From Methanocalculus chunghsingensis (GTDB taxonomy: Archaea; Halobacteriota; Methanomicrobia; Methanomicrobiales; Methanocorpusculaceae), in NCBI RefSeq assembly GCF_018132105.1, contig NZ_JWHL01000005.1:1-64000 (forward strand): a stretch of DNA of 64,000 bases. The letters run 5' to 3'. The notes beneath the pieces were generated by a model. That model did not search any database, was not told the origin of the DNA, and worked only from the letters and a program-made list of their open reading frames with translations. Shown in pieces: positions 52,403 to 61,346 of the stretch (within the stretch, counting starts at the first letter, position 1; every line of letters begins with the position of its first letter). Made by a program: the position numbers and the translations under genes.

Positions 52403-53602
52403 TCAGATCAGCCAAAGCACCAGTACTGCTGCTGCAACCCCGCCTCCAAAGGTGGCGATGAGGTTCGTCCCCGAATTACCGATGATCCCACGGTTCTCAA
52501 TAGTAGCACCGACGATGCTGTCGATATTTGTCCCGATGAGCCCGGCAAGGGTGCAGATGAGGAAGACCGGAAGGGGGATCATCCCAAGGATCACCGCAAG
52601 GCCGGAGATGATCAGGGACCCAACAAGCGCCGCCATCTCGCCACGGATGGTCACTCCCCCGTTCGTCCCTTCAGGAACAGGCTGAAACGTCGTGATCATG
52701 TATGGGCGACCTCCGGTGACCCCGATCTCCGAGGCAACGGTATCGGCGGTCGCTGTTGCAATGCTCCCGACGAAGACAGCGACCCAGATCGGATCCCCGG
52801 TGATCCCAAAGACGATCGCCGCACCGGTCGCGACAAGACCGTTTGAGAATGCGTTTTTATATCCCCGGGCGCCTCCCCGTTCCTGCTCAACCCCCATCGA
52901 CTGCTTCTTCCGGTACTGGTATCTGGTGCTGGCTGAGCCGATGATGAAGAAGGCGAGCATCACGAGGAACCAGCGGGCATCGGCAAAGACGATCAGAAGA
53001 ATGCCGATGAGCGCACCCGAGAAGAGACCTGAAAGGTCAGCTGCACCAACCCGGAACGAAGAGTACCCGAAGAGGAGCGCGATCGTCACCGCCAGGATCA
53101 GGAGCAGGATATCAACCTGGAAATCCAGCTCGAGGAAGAGGAACATCGTCATCGCCACTCCGAGCATAATGATCATATACGCATCCTCGCGGGCTGCAAG
53201 GATGGATCTGAGGAGAAGAGCAACGAGCACCCCTATGATCAGGACGAGCGGCTGGATATTCCCAAGATATGCCATCACGATGAGGGCTCCAAGGGTTGCG
53301 CCCGCAGTATAGTGGATATAGGCCAGCTTCTCCTCACCACCTGCCCGGAACGCTAATTCCCCGAGCGTGACGATGGCCACCGTCCCTCCGAATGCAACCA
53401 GCGGCAGAAGCCCGACCCCATAAAGGATCGCCGTCACCCCGAGTGCAAAAGAGATGTACTGAGTGCCGCGGATCAGGTACAGAACAGCGGAGAAGGCGAT
53501 GACAAAGATTGAAAAGAGCCACGCTGGCTGGATAAAAGGTGCAAGCAGGATACCTAGGATGGCAATTCCTGAGGCCAGCAGGAGTCGTGGCTGAATCTTC
53601 AT
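52403..53602 (-). CDS. DUF92 family membrane protein
   Basis: 399 residues from ATG 53602; the frame is open to 53809 but that part overlaps valS on the other strand. About ten membrane segments are seen. The C-terminal half has the DUF92 signature: GARGYKNAFSNGLVATGAA, TATADTVASEIGV, PVPEGTNGGVTIRGE and NIDSIVGATIENRG. DUF92 includes plant VTE6, a phytyl-phosphate kinase, so a role in prenyl-phosphate recycling in archaeal lipid metabolism is possible. It is divergent from valS with about 100 bases between. Confidence 0.88.
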   Translation of the reverse strand: MKIQPRLLLASGIAILGILLAPFIQPAWLFSIFVIAFSAVLYLIRGTQYISFALGVTAILYGVGLLPLVAFGGTVAIVTLGELAFRAGGEEKLAYIHYTAGATLGALIVMAYLGNIQPLVLIIGVLVALLLRSILAAREDAYMIIMLGVAMTMFLFLELDFQVDILLLILAVTIALLFGYSSFRVGAADLSGLFSGALIGILLIVFADARWFLVMLAFFIIGSASTRYQYRKKQSMGVEQERGGARGYKNAFSNGLVATGAAIVFGITGDPIWVAVFVGSIATATADTVASEIGVTGGRPYMITTFQPVPEGTNGGVTIRGEMAALVGSLIISGLAVILGMIPLPVFLICTLAGLIGTNIDSIVGATIENRGIIGNSGTNLIATFGGGVAAAVLVLWLI

Positions 53603-53700
53603 AGATACAAAGGGATTGGTCAAATAGAAAGAAGAATCTTCGTATAGGCTCTTCTGGTTGTGCGAACAGTATATCAGATGACGATGACAATCTGATATAA

Positions 53701-56295
53701 ATGTCGTCACCAGAGGATCTCGATAAAACCTATGATTATGCCGGGGTTGAGCAGAAATGGCTCGAACAGTGGCGTGACGAAGACTTCTACTTTGACCGGA
53801 CCTCCACAAAGCCGAGGTACATCATCGACACACCACCACCATATCCGACCGGCAGGCTGCATATCGGCCATGCATTGAACTGGGTCTACATGGATATCAT
53901 CGCGCGGTATAAGCGGATGCGCGGATATAATGTCATGTTTCCACAGGGCTGGGACTGTCATGGTCTCCCGACCGAGGTGAAGGTCGAGGAGATTCATGGA
54001 ATCACAAAGAATGATCTCCCACGAAATGAGTTCCGTGCAATGTGCCAGGAACTGACCCGTGAGAATATTGAGATGATGCGCCGTTCCATCCGGATGATGG
54101 GCTTCTCTGTGGACTGGAGCAATGAGTACATCACGATGGAGCCGGAGTACTACAGCCTTACACAGGCATCATTCCTCAGGATGCTCAAATCAGGCTACAT
54201 CTATCAGTCCGATCATCCCGTCAATTACTGTACCAGATGCGAAACCGCCATCGCATTTGCGGAGGTTGCATATACGGAGAATACCACCCTCCTCAATTAC
54301 TTCATCTTTGACGGCGTGGAGATCGCAACAACACGGCCGGAGCTTCTCGGAGCATGTGTCGCCGTCGCCGTTCACCCCGATGATGAACGGTACACCAGCC
54401 TCAGAGACGGAACCCTCACCGTCCCTCTCTTCTCGTACCAGGTTCCGGTTATTCTGGATGAGACGGTCGATCCTTCCTTCGGATCTGGCGCTGTGATGAT
54501 CTGTACGTTTGGCGACAAGCAGGATGTCGTCTGGTGGAAGACCCACAATCTCGACCTCCGAAAAGCGATTGATCATACCGGCAGGATGACCGCCATCTGC
54601 GCACCCTATACCGGGATGAAGACGAAGGAGTGCCGGGAGGCTATTCTCGCAGAAATGAGGAAGGAGGGTATCCTGATCCGGCAGGAGGAGCTGCCACAGC
54701 GTGTCGGCACCTGCTGGCGATGTCAGACGCCGATTGAGATCCTCTCTGAACGGCAATGGTTTGTGAAGGTCAGGCCCGATGAGATCACCGATGCCGCAAA
54801 GGAGATCACCTGGTTCCCGGAGCATATGCTCACCCGGCTTCTGAACTGGACATCCCAGATGGAATGGGACTGGTGCATCTCCAGGCAGCGGCTCTTTGCC
54901 ACCCCGATCCCGGTCTGGTTCTGTACAGCCTGTGGCGAACTACTTACCCCTGATGAAGCTGATCTCCCTATTGATCCGACGGTCGAATCCCCAAAGATCC
55001 CCTGTCCGGCATGCGGATCAGCAGAGTGGCAGGGAGAGACCGATGTCCTCGACACCTGGATGGACTCCTCCATATCCCCGCTCGTCGTCTCGGGGTGGGA
55101 CGGAAAGACCACCCCTGCCCTCTATCCGACACAGCTCCGTCCCCAGGGCCATGATATCATCAGGACATGGGCATTTTACACCATCCTCAGGTCACTTGCC
55201 CTTACCGGTGAGAAGCCCTGGGATGGCATCCTCGTCAACGGGATGGTCCTTGGTGAAGACGGGTTTAAGATGTCAAAGTCCAGAAACAATGTCATCTCTC
55301 CCGATGAACTGATCGAGAGGCACGGCGTCGACGCACTCCGGCAATGGGCTGCTGCAGGCGGCGCAACCGGATCCGATATCACCTTCTCATGGAACGATGT
55401 CGTCGCGGCATCACGATTCCAGACGAAGATGTGGAACATCGTCCGGTTCTCCCTCCTTCAGATACGGCGGGATGAAAGCACAGCAGATCCAACAACAGAA
55501 CTCGCAGACCGCTGGCTTCTTGCCCACCTACGGAGGACCGTCGACGAGGTGACAACGGCACTTGACAATAACCAGTTCGACCGGGGGTTAAAGGCACTCC
55601 GGGACTTTGCCTGGTCAACGCTTGCAGACAACTATCTTGAGCTCGTCAAAGGGAGACTCTATGGCAACACCCCGTCCCGTTCCGGGGCGGTATCCACCCT
55701 CAGAACGACCCTTGACACCCTCTGCCGCTGTCTGGCACCCTACACACCATTCTTTGCGGCTGAGTGCTACCATCATCTCACCGGAGAGAGGGTCATCGAC
55801 CAGGAGTGGCCTGCACTCCCGGAATATGATGAAAAGGACCTGAAAGACGGGGATCTCGTTGTCACCATCGTCTCTCTCCTCAGGAAGTACAAACATGATG
55901 AAGGACTTGCCTTAAACGCCCCTCTCGGGCATGTCACCATCTATACTCCGGGAATTTCATTCGATGATGGCGGGGATGCAGGACGGACGGTAAACGCTAT
56001 GATCGACTGGAGATCCACTGCACCGAATCTCGATCGAATCGTCTCGGGTATAACCTTCAACATGGGGATCATAGGGCCCGCCTTCAGAAAACAGGCCGGC
56101 GCCGTCATGCAGGCGATCCGTGATCTCCCGATGGAAACCCTGAAAGAGGGGATCTCTTCGGTGATGATCGGAGAGGATGAGATCGCAATCCCTGACGGTG
56201 CCTATACCCTTGTTCACTCCTATGCGATCGAGGGAGAAGAGGTCGATATCCTCACGATCGGGGATATCTTCCTCGCAATTCACAAACGCGCCTGA
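53701..56295 (+). CDS. valS: Valyl-tRNA synthetase
   Basis: 864 residues, class Ia. HIGH motif in [13 protein letters not shown] (~50-62), CP1 editing site [12 protein letters not shown] (~203-214), zinc-like CysxxCys pairs ([16 protein letters not shown] and CPACGSA), and KMSKS in [10 protein letters not shown] (~522-531). A C-terminal anticodon domain follows, without the long coiled coil of bacterial ValS, as is usual in archaea. The 3' end overlaps the convergent tmk gene by 44 bases. Confidence 0.95.
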   Translation: MSSPEDLDKTYDYAGVEQKWLEQWRDEDFYFDRTSTKPRYIIDTPPPYPTGRLHIGHALNWVYMDIIARYKRMRGYNVMFPQGWDCHGLPTEVKVEEIHGITKNDLPRNEFRAMCQELTRENIEMMRRSIRMMGFSVDWSNEYITMEPEYYSLTQASFLRMLKSGYIYQSDHPVNYCTRCETAIAFAEVAYTENTTLLNYFIFDGVEIATTRPELLGACVAVAVHPDDERYTSLRDGTLTVPLFSYQVPVILDETVDPSFGSGAVMICTFGDKQDVVWWKTHNLDLRKAIDHTGRMTAICAPYTGMKTKECREAILAEMRKEGILIRQEELPQRVGTCWRCQTPIEILSERQWFVKVRPDEITDAAKEITWFPEHMLTRLLNWTSQMEWDWCISRQRLFATPIPVWFCTACGELLTPDEADLPIDPTVESPKIPCPACGSAEWQGETDVLDTWMDSSISPLVVSGWDGKTTPALYPTQLRPQGHDIIRTWAFYTILRSLALTGEKPWDGILVNGMVLGEDGFKMSKSRNNVISPDELIERHGVDALRQWAAAGGATGSDITFSWNDVVAASRFQTKMWNIVRFSLLQIRRDESTADPTTELADRWLLAHLRRTVDEVTTALDNNQFDRGLKALRDFAWSTLADNYLELVKGRLYGNTPSRSGAVSTLRTTLDTLCRCLAPYTPFFAAECYHHLTGERVIDQEWPALPEYDEKDLKDGDLVVTIVSLLRKYKHDEGLALNAPLGHVTIYTPGISFDDGGDAGRTVNAMIDWRSTAPNLDRIVSGITFNMGIIGPAFRKQAGAVMQAIRDLPMETLKEGISSVMIGEDEIAIPDGAYTLVHSYAIEGEEVDILTIGDIFLAIHKRA

Positions 56296-56869
56296 TCTCC
56301 TCTGCAACAAAGGAGGCGATCACCCCCCTCTCTTCTTCGGCATCAACCAGGATGAATCGTGAAGGCTCTGCCCCTGCACGTGCCAGATACTCCGCCTGAA
56401 CTTCGGTGAGAACCTCCTCCCTCTCAAAATGCTCACGGGTATTTTCTCCATCCAGCCGCTCAAGCGCACGATGAACCGGGAGAACGAGAAGGAACGTGAG
56501 ATCCGGCCGTATCGACCATCCTTCATGAAGAGCGGCCAGCCAGCGCCGGGGATCCTGGAGATGCCCGCGCAGGGTTACCTGCTGATACGCAAACCGGGAA
56601 TCGGTATAACGATCCGATATCACCAGTCGCCCGGCATCAAGAGCAGGCCGGATGACAGCTGCACAATGCATCGCATGATCCGCGACAAAGAGGAGCGCCT
56701 CTGCTACCGGATCAACCTCCTCGGCGATTGCCTGACGGACGACCTGCCCAATCCATGTTGCACCAGGCTCCCGGGTAAAGATGGGATCGCAATCGGCAAG
56801 CTCCTTCTTCAGCGAGGCAAGAAGGGTGCTCTTCCCTGCCCCGTCGATACCCTCGATCGTTATCAGCAG
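56252..56869 (-). CDS. tmk: Thymidylate kinase, apparently starting at CTG
   Basis: It phosphorylates dTMP to dTDP. The frame is open from the HisA-like gene to 56252 without interruption. The P-loop [39 protein letters not shown] (DRY motif) and a C-terminal lid region are all present, giving about 205 residues. No ATG, GTG or TTG occurs before the P-loop. Two CTG codons (56869-56867 and 56866-56864) stand where ATG is expected, 5-8 bases after AGGAGGGGTG. The second gives a CTGA overlap with the HisA-like stop, like the common ATGA arrangement. Starting at the first ATG (56671) would delete the P-loop. The 3' end overlaps valS by 44 bases. Confidence 0.88.
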   Translation of the reverse strand: MLITIEGIDGAGKSTLLASLKKELADCDPIFTREPGATWIGQVVRQAIAEEVDPVAEALLFVADHAMHCAAVIRPALDAGRLVISDRYTDSRFAYQQVTLRGHLQDPRRWLAALHEGWSIRPDLTFLLVLPVHRALERLDGENTREHFEREEVLTEVQAEYLARAGAEPSRFILVDAEEERGVIASFVAEEIRRVCELRGRYPRS

Positions 56870-57537
56870 AAGACACCCCTCCTGATGAGATCGAGTGGTA
56901 TGGCTCCGGTATGAAGCGCAGTTGCGATGATGGCACCGTCAAACCCTGCATCATGGAGGATACCAAGGTCCTCTTCACCCCGGACACCCCCGCCATAGAG
57001 GAGAGGGAGATCGGTTGCTGATCGGATCCGCCCGGCCTCGCCGGGATCGATCCCTGAGGAAGACCCGACAGCAGTGATATGAAGATAGATACAACCATCA
57101 ATATTCATCGCATCTGCGCGGGAGAGGAGAGCGACCGGATCCTCACCAGTCGGGACGACGCGCCCCTCCTTCACATCCACACTGAGATATCCGCCACAAA
57201 AACCAGAGAGATCCGGCCCTGCGGTCTCGGTGCCGATGACATTCTCGATAAAGGGTGCTCTGAGTATATCTCCGGGACCCAGGCATCCCCGGTCCAGATA
57301 GCAGCGATCGACAAGGCCGGCAAATCCGAGAACCATCTCATCATGGGATCCGGTTCCGGCGATCCGGTCGAGATCAGCAACATAGAGATACCGCGGACGG
57401 ATTGCTTTGAGATATCCTACCGGCTCCGCCGTCGGGGAGAGTCCCCAGGTAAGGGGTGTATATGAGGACCGATTCCCGGAACACCCATGCACTACCTGAC
57501 CTCCTGAGAGATCCATTGCACAAACAAGCTGCATCAT
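56863..57537 (-). CDS. HisA/HisF-related TIM-barrel protein
   Basis: 224 residues. It has the barrel layout of HisA: strand 1 CAMDLSGGQVVHG with Asp, strand 2 YLYVADLDRIAGTG, strand 5 YLSVDVKEGRV, strand 6 YLHITAVGSSSGID, and C-terminal phosphate loops LLYGGGVRGEEDL and GAIIATALHTG. It matches the archaeal hisAF-related group rather than true HisA, which has different strand signatures. Its start region is divergent from mfnB (40 bases apart), so a role in methanofuran or related cofactor synthesis is an attractive but unproven idea. It overlaps tmk. Confidence 0.82.
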   Translation of the reverse strand: MMQLVCAMDLSGGQVVHGCSGNRSSYTPLTWGLSPTAEPVGYLKAIRPRYLYVADLDRIAGTGSHDEMVLGFAGLVDRCYLDRGCLGPGDILRAPFIENVIGTETAGPDLSGFCGGYLSVDVKEGRVVPTGEDPVALLSRADAMNIDGCIYLHITAVGSSSGIDPGEAGRIRSATDLPLLYGGGVRGEEDLGILHDAGFDGAIIATALHTGAIPLDLIRRGVFC

Positions 57538-57577
57538 TGAACGTAATCACTATTATCCTCCGGGATCATTAAGTTCT

Positions 57578-58270
57578 ATGCAATTGCTTGTCAGCCCGAG
57601 TTCTTTGGAAGAAGCGAAACACTCTCTTTCAGCTGACATTATCGATGTGAAGCGTCCTGCAGAGGGATCCCTTGGTGCAAACTTCCCATGGGTAATCCGG
57701 TCCATTAAAACACTGGCCGGGAATAAGCCTGTATCTGCTGCCATCGGTGATTTCTCTCCGAAACCAGGAACAGCCGCCCTTGCAGCGTATGGTGCTGCCT
57801 GTGCAGGTGCCGATTATGTCAAGATTGGACTCTTGTTTTCAGATCCAAATGATGCGCGTTCCGTGATCAAGGCCGTCGTCCAGGCAGTCAAGCCAGAGTT
57901 TCCTGAGAAGACGGTCGTCATCGCCGCATACTCGGATTATGAACGTCTCAATACGATATCACCGTTTGATATGGCGCAGATAGCCGGCGAAGAGGGGGCA
58001 GATGTATCCATGGTCGACACAGGTGTTAAGGATGGCAGGAGCACCTTTGAGTTTATGGATGAGAGCCAGCTGACCGATTTCACACGGGAGAACCGCCGCC
58101 TCAATATGAAGACGGCACTTGCCGGATCACTCAAATTCGATGATCTCCCCCTCCTCAGAAGGATTAACCCTGAGATCATCGGTGTCCGGGGTATGGTCTG
58201 CGGCGGGGATCGCTCAGGCGTCATCAACCCGGCACTGGTCGGGAAGGCAATTGATCTCATCCGGGGGTAA
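57578..58270 (+). CDS. mfnB: (5-Formylfuran-3-yl)methyl phosphate synthase
   Basis: 230 residues. It condenses two glyceraldehyde-3-phosphate molecules into the furan precursor of methanofuran, the C1 carrier for CO2 reduction. The start MQLLVSPSSLEEA and the motif DIIDVKRPAEGSLGANFPWVI with the Schiff-base Lys region (~27), the SAAIGDF segment, YVKIGLL and a C-terminal VRGMVCGGDRSGVI are diagnostic of MfnB (formerly DUF556). It is followed at three bases by guaB, so both probably share a transcript. It is strong evidence for a C1-metabolising, methanogen-type organism. Confidence 0.95.
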   Translation: MQLLVSPSSLEEAKHSLSADIIDVKRPAEGSLGANFPWVIRSIKTLAGNKPVSAAIGDFSPKPGTAALAAYGAACAGADYVKIGLLFSDPNDARSVIKAVVQAVKPEFPEKTVVIAAYSDYERLNTISPFDMAQIAGEEGADVSMVDTGVKDGRSTFEFMDESQLTDFTRENRRLNMKTALAGSLKFDDLPLLRRINPEIIGVRGMVCGGDRSGVINPALVGKAIDLIRG

Positions 58271-58272
58271 TC

Positions 58273-59736
58273 ATGTTTGAAGAGAAGCTCAATATCCCGT
58301 ACTCACTGACATTCGATGATGTTCTCCTCGAACCTGCCGAGTCCTATGTAGAACCGAGCGAAGCCGATGTCAGATCCAGATTCTCGAAGAATGTTCCTCT
58401 ATTCATCCCGATCTGCAGTTCAGCGATGGATACCGTCACCGAGTCCGAGATGGCAGTCACCCTCGCGAGAGAGGGTGGAATAGGGGTGATCCACCGGAAC
58501 CTTACTGCAACAGATGAGGCGGAGATGGTCCGGATCGTCAAGCGTGCCGAGGATCTCATCGAACGGCACGTGCTCTTCGTTGAGCCGAAGGCAACTATCA
58601 TCTCCGTCGAGCGGCTGATGAATGAACATGGTATCGGAGGGGTACCGGTTCTTGAAGATGGCAATCTGGTTGGAATCGTCAGCAGACGTGACATACGGGC
58701 AATCGTCGGTAAACGCGGAAGCGAGCCGGTCCACAGGGTGATGACCCATGATCCCATCAGTGTTAATGAATCCATCACCCCTGAACAGGCTCTTGAGATC
58801 ATGTATACAAACAAGGTCGAACGGCTCCCGGTACTCCATTCGGATGGATCCCTCCTTGGAATCATCACGATGCAGGATGTCCTCGAGAAGCGCCAGTTCC
58901 CCCGTGCAAACCGGGATGAACACGGACGGCTCCGGGTGGCAGCGGCGGTCGGGCCCTTCGACTTTGAACGTGCGATGCTCCTTGATGACGCAGAGGTTGA
59001 TGCCCTCGTCGTCGACTGCGCCCATGGCCATAATATGAAGGTCGTCAAGGCGTTCCGGGAGATTAAGGAGAGCGCAAAAGCCGACTGTGTTGCAGGCAAT
59101 ATCGCAACACGTGAGGCAGCAGCTGAGTTTGTGAATGATGTCGATGGCATCAAGGTCGGCATCGGTCCGGGATCCATCTGTACAACACGGATCGTTGCTG
59201 GTGTCGGCGTCCCCCAGATCTCAGCAATCGCGGCCGTTGCGGATGTGATGAACGGGACAGGGGTTCCGGTCATCGCTGACGGGGGTATCCGGTACTCAGG
59301 CGATGTCGCAAAGGCGATCGCTGCAGGTGCAGACTGCGTGATGATGGGGAGCATGCTTGCCGGAACCGACGAGTCGCCCGGCAGGGTCATCGTCATCAAA
59401 GGACGGCGGTACAAGCAGTACCGTGGGATGGGATCGCTTGGTGTCATGACCGGAGGCCAGTCGAGTGACCGGTACTTCCAGTCTAAGGGGATCGGTGCAA
59501 CCAAGTTCGTGCCCGAAGGTGTCGAAGGGGCAATACCCTACATCGGCGAGGTATCTGATATCATCTACCAGATCATCGGCGGTCTCAAATCGGCGATGGG
59601 CTATACCGGTGCAAAGACGATCACCGACCTCCAGAAACGGTCACGGTTCGTTCGGATCACCTCAGCCGGGTATACTGAGAGCCATCCACATAATATCATG
59701 ATTACAGATGAAGCCCCGAACTATCGGCTCACCTGA
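58273..59736 (+). CDS. guaB: Inosine-5'-monophosphate dehydrogenase
   Basis: 487 residues. It oxidises IMP to XMP with NAD+ in guanine nucleotide synthesis. Two CBS domains are inserted at ~95-210. The catalytic Cys is in GIGPGSICTTRIV, with DGGIRYSGDVAKAIAAGADCVMMGSM and the KFVPEGVEGAIPY flap. Everything needed is intact. It is three bases downstream of mfnB, and a T-rich element follows the stop near 59744. Confidence 0.97.
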   Translation: MFEEKLNIPYSLTFDDVLLEPAESYVEPSEADVRSRFSKNVPLFIPICSSAMDTVTESEMAVTLAREGGIGVIHRNLTATDEAEMVRIVKRAEDLIERHVLFVEPKATIISVERLMNEHGIGGVPVLEDGNLVGIVSRRDIRAIVGKRGSEPVHRVMTHDPISVNESITPEQALEIMYTNKVERLPVLHSDGSLLGIITMQDVLEKRQFPRANRDEHGRLRVAAAVGPFDFERAMLLDDAEVDALVVDCAHGHNMKVVKAFREIKESAKADCVAGNIATREAAAEFVNDVDGIKVGIGPGSICTTRIVAGVGVPQISAIAAVADVMNGTGVPVIADGGIRYSGDVAKAIAAGADCVMMGSMLAGTDESPGRVIVIKGRRYKQYRGMGSLGVMTGGQSSDRYFQSKGIGATKFVPEGVEGAIPYIGEVSDIIYQIIGGLKSAMGYTGAKTITDLQKRSRFVRITSAGYTESHPHNIMITDEAPNYRLT

Positions 59737-59746
59737 TACCAACTTT

Positions 59747-59776
59747 TTTATACTAAAAATCCTAACATAATGTTAG
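59747..59776 (+). promoter_or_regulatory. TATA element and perfect palindromic operator of the HTH gene
   Basis: TTTATAC at 59747-59753 lies about 28 bases before the ATG (59778), so transcription should start near the ATG (leaderless). CTAACAT-A-ATGTTAG at 59762-59776 is a perfect 15-bp palindrome between TATA and start. A protein bound there would block the transcription start, which suits autorepression by the encoded HTH protein. Confidence 0.6.
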
Positions 59777-59777
59777 T

Positions 59778-60410
59778 ATGCTAAACCACGTCGAGGTTTC
59801 CCGCCTGCTCGACATCCTTGGAAATCGTAATCGAAGGCGGATTATCGAGCTTCTTCGCCAGAAACCCTGTTTTGTCACCGAGATATCCGACCGTCTCATC
59901 ATATCACCAAAAGCGGTGATCGATCATCTTGGTCTGATGGAGCGTGAGGCACTCATCTCCTCCTTCCTCGACGAACGGAGGAGGAAATATTATTATCTCT
60001 CCCAGGAGTTTGACATCGTCGTCTCAATGAGAAAGAACGGGAGTGAGATGCGGGTTGCAGGCCTTCCTTCAGCCGATCTTCGCCTCATTGAATCTCTCTC
60101 AATGCTCAGGCGCATGGCACGGGCACGGGAGAGTATCCTTGACACACTTGAGAATCTGGAACATGATATCGAGGCGACGATGAACGATATCATCAGAATG
60201 AGCCGGGGCGTCTGTGAGGGCGACCTGGATCTCGATATTATTATTACACTCTCTCACCAGGATCTCACCTTCGGCGAGCTCGTCGAAGTGATGGAGAGGG
60301 ATCCGGAGGCGGTCAATATATCGCTTGGACGCCTGGGATCAAGGGGAATCGTCACGAAGGAGGGGGAACGGTACAGGATTGCCGGAATGTATGGAGCAGT
60401 ACAGACCTGA
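59778..60410 (+). CDS. ArsR-like winged-helix transcriptional regulator
   Basis: 210 residues. The N-terminal winged helix (~5-75: LLDILGNRNRRRIIELL, PCFVTEISDRLIISPKAVIDHLGLM, RKYYYLSQEF) is followed by a helical region (~100-145, coiled-coil-like) and a second small winged-helix-like domain at the end (~155-205: ITLSHQDLTFGELVEVMERDPEAVNISLGRL), so it may contact DNA through two domains. It probably regulates its own transcript with the downstream Hsp20-like gene, given the palindrome at its start. Confidence 0.88.
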   Translation: MLNHVEVSRLLDILGNRNRRRIIELLRQKPCFVTEISDRLIISPKAVIDHLGLMEREALISSFLDERRRKYYYLSQEFDIVVSMRKNGSEMRVAGLPSADLRLIESLSMLRRMARARESILDTLENLEHDIEATMNDIIRMSRGVCEGDLDLDIIITLSHQDLTFGELVEVMERDPEAVNISLGRLGSRGIVTKEGERYRIAGMYGAVQT

Positions 60411-60765
60411 AGATGAGTACAGGAAGCGTCCCGGAATCCTACGGATCATTGGATGTATCCTCAGGCCGGAAGGGGGATTTGGCGGATATCTTCTGGTTCC
60501 AACCTACTCCCCGCCGGCTGATCTCCCATTTGAGATGATCGAGACAGAAAACCGGATTTATATCACCGCCGGACTCCCGCCTGAGAATATGTTGAAATCG
60601 GCACCCTATGCCCGGATAGAGAGGGAGAGGGTTGCGGTCGTCGTCAACGAACATGAGACCTGGATCCCCCTCCCGGCCAGGATCAATGTCTTCCATTCAA
60701 ATTACACGGTGCGGAACGGAGTGATGGATATCCTCTGCCGCAAACCGGTCTTCTTCACCCTCTGA
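60391..60765 (+). CDS. Hsp20-like (alpha-crystallin/CS fold) protein
   Basis: 124 residues from ATG 60391, overlapping the regulator by 20 bases; the frame upstream belongs to the regulator. The C-terminal part (~45-124) has the alternating strands of the Hsp20/CS fold (FEMIETENRIYITAGLPPENM, YARIERERVAVVVN, FHSNYTVRNGVMDILCRKP). The short I-x-I tail of small heat-shock proteins is missing, so chaperone activity is not certain. Pairing of an HTH repressor and an Hsp20-like protein suggests a stress-response unit. Confidence 0.72.
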   Translation: MEQYRPEDEYRKRPGILRIIGCILRPEGGFGGYLLVPTYSPPADLPFEMIETENRIYITAGLPPENMLKSAPYARIERERVAVVVNEHETWIPLPARINVFHSNYTVRNGVMDILCRKPVFFTL

Positions 60766-61270
60766 GGGATTGTATCGCCCTCTCTGCCATATCGCGGACA
60801 TATGGGTTTTCGTCATCGAGGAGCGGGGTAATATCCTCAATCGCTGCTGGATTTCCAAGACTCCCGAGTCCTTTGGCTGCCATATACCGGACATGATCCC
60901 TCTCATCCTGTACGGATCTCCTGAGGTGGGGCAGGGTTTGGGGGTTCTTCATCTCCCCAAGTGCTTCGCATGCACGATACCGGACAACCCACCACTGATC
61001 CTTTTGGACCGCGGCAAGCTCAGGAATGGCCACCTCGCCGATCCTGGTAAGCAATGCGGATGCCGAAGCCCGGACAGTTTTGTCGTCATCCCGCAATGCT
61101 GCAATGAGATGTGGGATGGCACGACGGCCGTTCATCGCTGCAAGAGATGTCAGATGGGTTATCTTCTCTCCGGCAGATGGTGTGGTGAGCAGGGCTGTGA
61201 GCGTCTCCTCAAAAGAGACGGTACGCCTCTCATCCGGATGATCATTCATGATCTCTCTTTGCTCTACCAT
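60755..61270 (-). CDS. HEAT-repeat (PBS-lyase-like) protein
   Basis: 171 residues from ATG 61270 (MVEQREIMNDHPDERR). At least four helical repeats of about 31 residues are visible, with conserved turns: AMNGRRAIPHLIAALRDDDKTVRASASALL, GEVAIPELAAV..WWVVRYRACEALGEM, NPQTLPHLRRSVQDERDHVRYMAAKGLGSL, NPAAIEDITPLLDDENPYVRDMAERAI. Such proteins bind other proteins or act as lyase-like scaffolds. It is convergent with the Hsp20-like gene (11-base overlap) and divergent from ppk. Confidence 0.85.
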   Translation of the reverse strand: MVEQREIMNDHPDERRTVSFEETLTALLTTPSAGEKITHLTSLAAMNGRRAIPHLIAALRDDDKTVRASASALLTRIGEVAIPELAAVQKDQWWVVRYRACEALGEMKNPQTLPHLRRSVQDERDHVRYMAAKGLGSLGNPAAIEDITPLLDDENPYVRDMAERAIQSLRG

Positions 61271-61346
61271 ACTATCTTCTTTTGGAAGATAGATCGGTAT
61301 GCGGGAACAAATATCTGCATCAAGCCCAATGGTATCAATGATCATA

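Noticed and set aside
53603-53809. N-terminal extension of the DUF92 protein
   Set aside because: It would run through the valS start on the opposite strand and is rich in His, Arg and Ser, unlike a membrane protein. ATG 53602 begins a normal hydrophobic N-terminus.
56252-56671. A truncated thymidylate kinase lacking its P-loop
   Set aside because: The same frame continues upstream without stops to 56869 and encodes the complete P-loop. Only a standard start codon is missing, so the gene is whole.
58344-59504. A 386-codon antisense frame across guaB
   Set aside because: It is Ser/Thr/Arg/Ile-rich shadow translation of a strongly conserved enzyme gene on the other strand.
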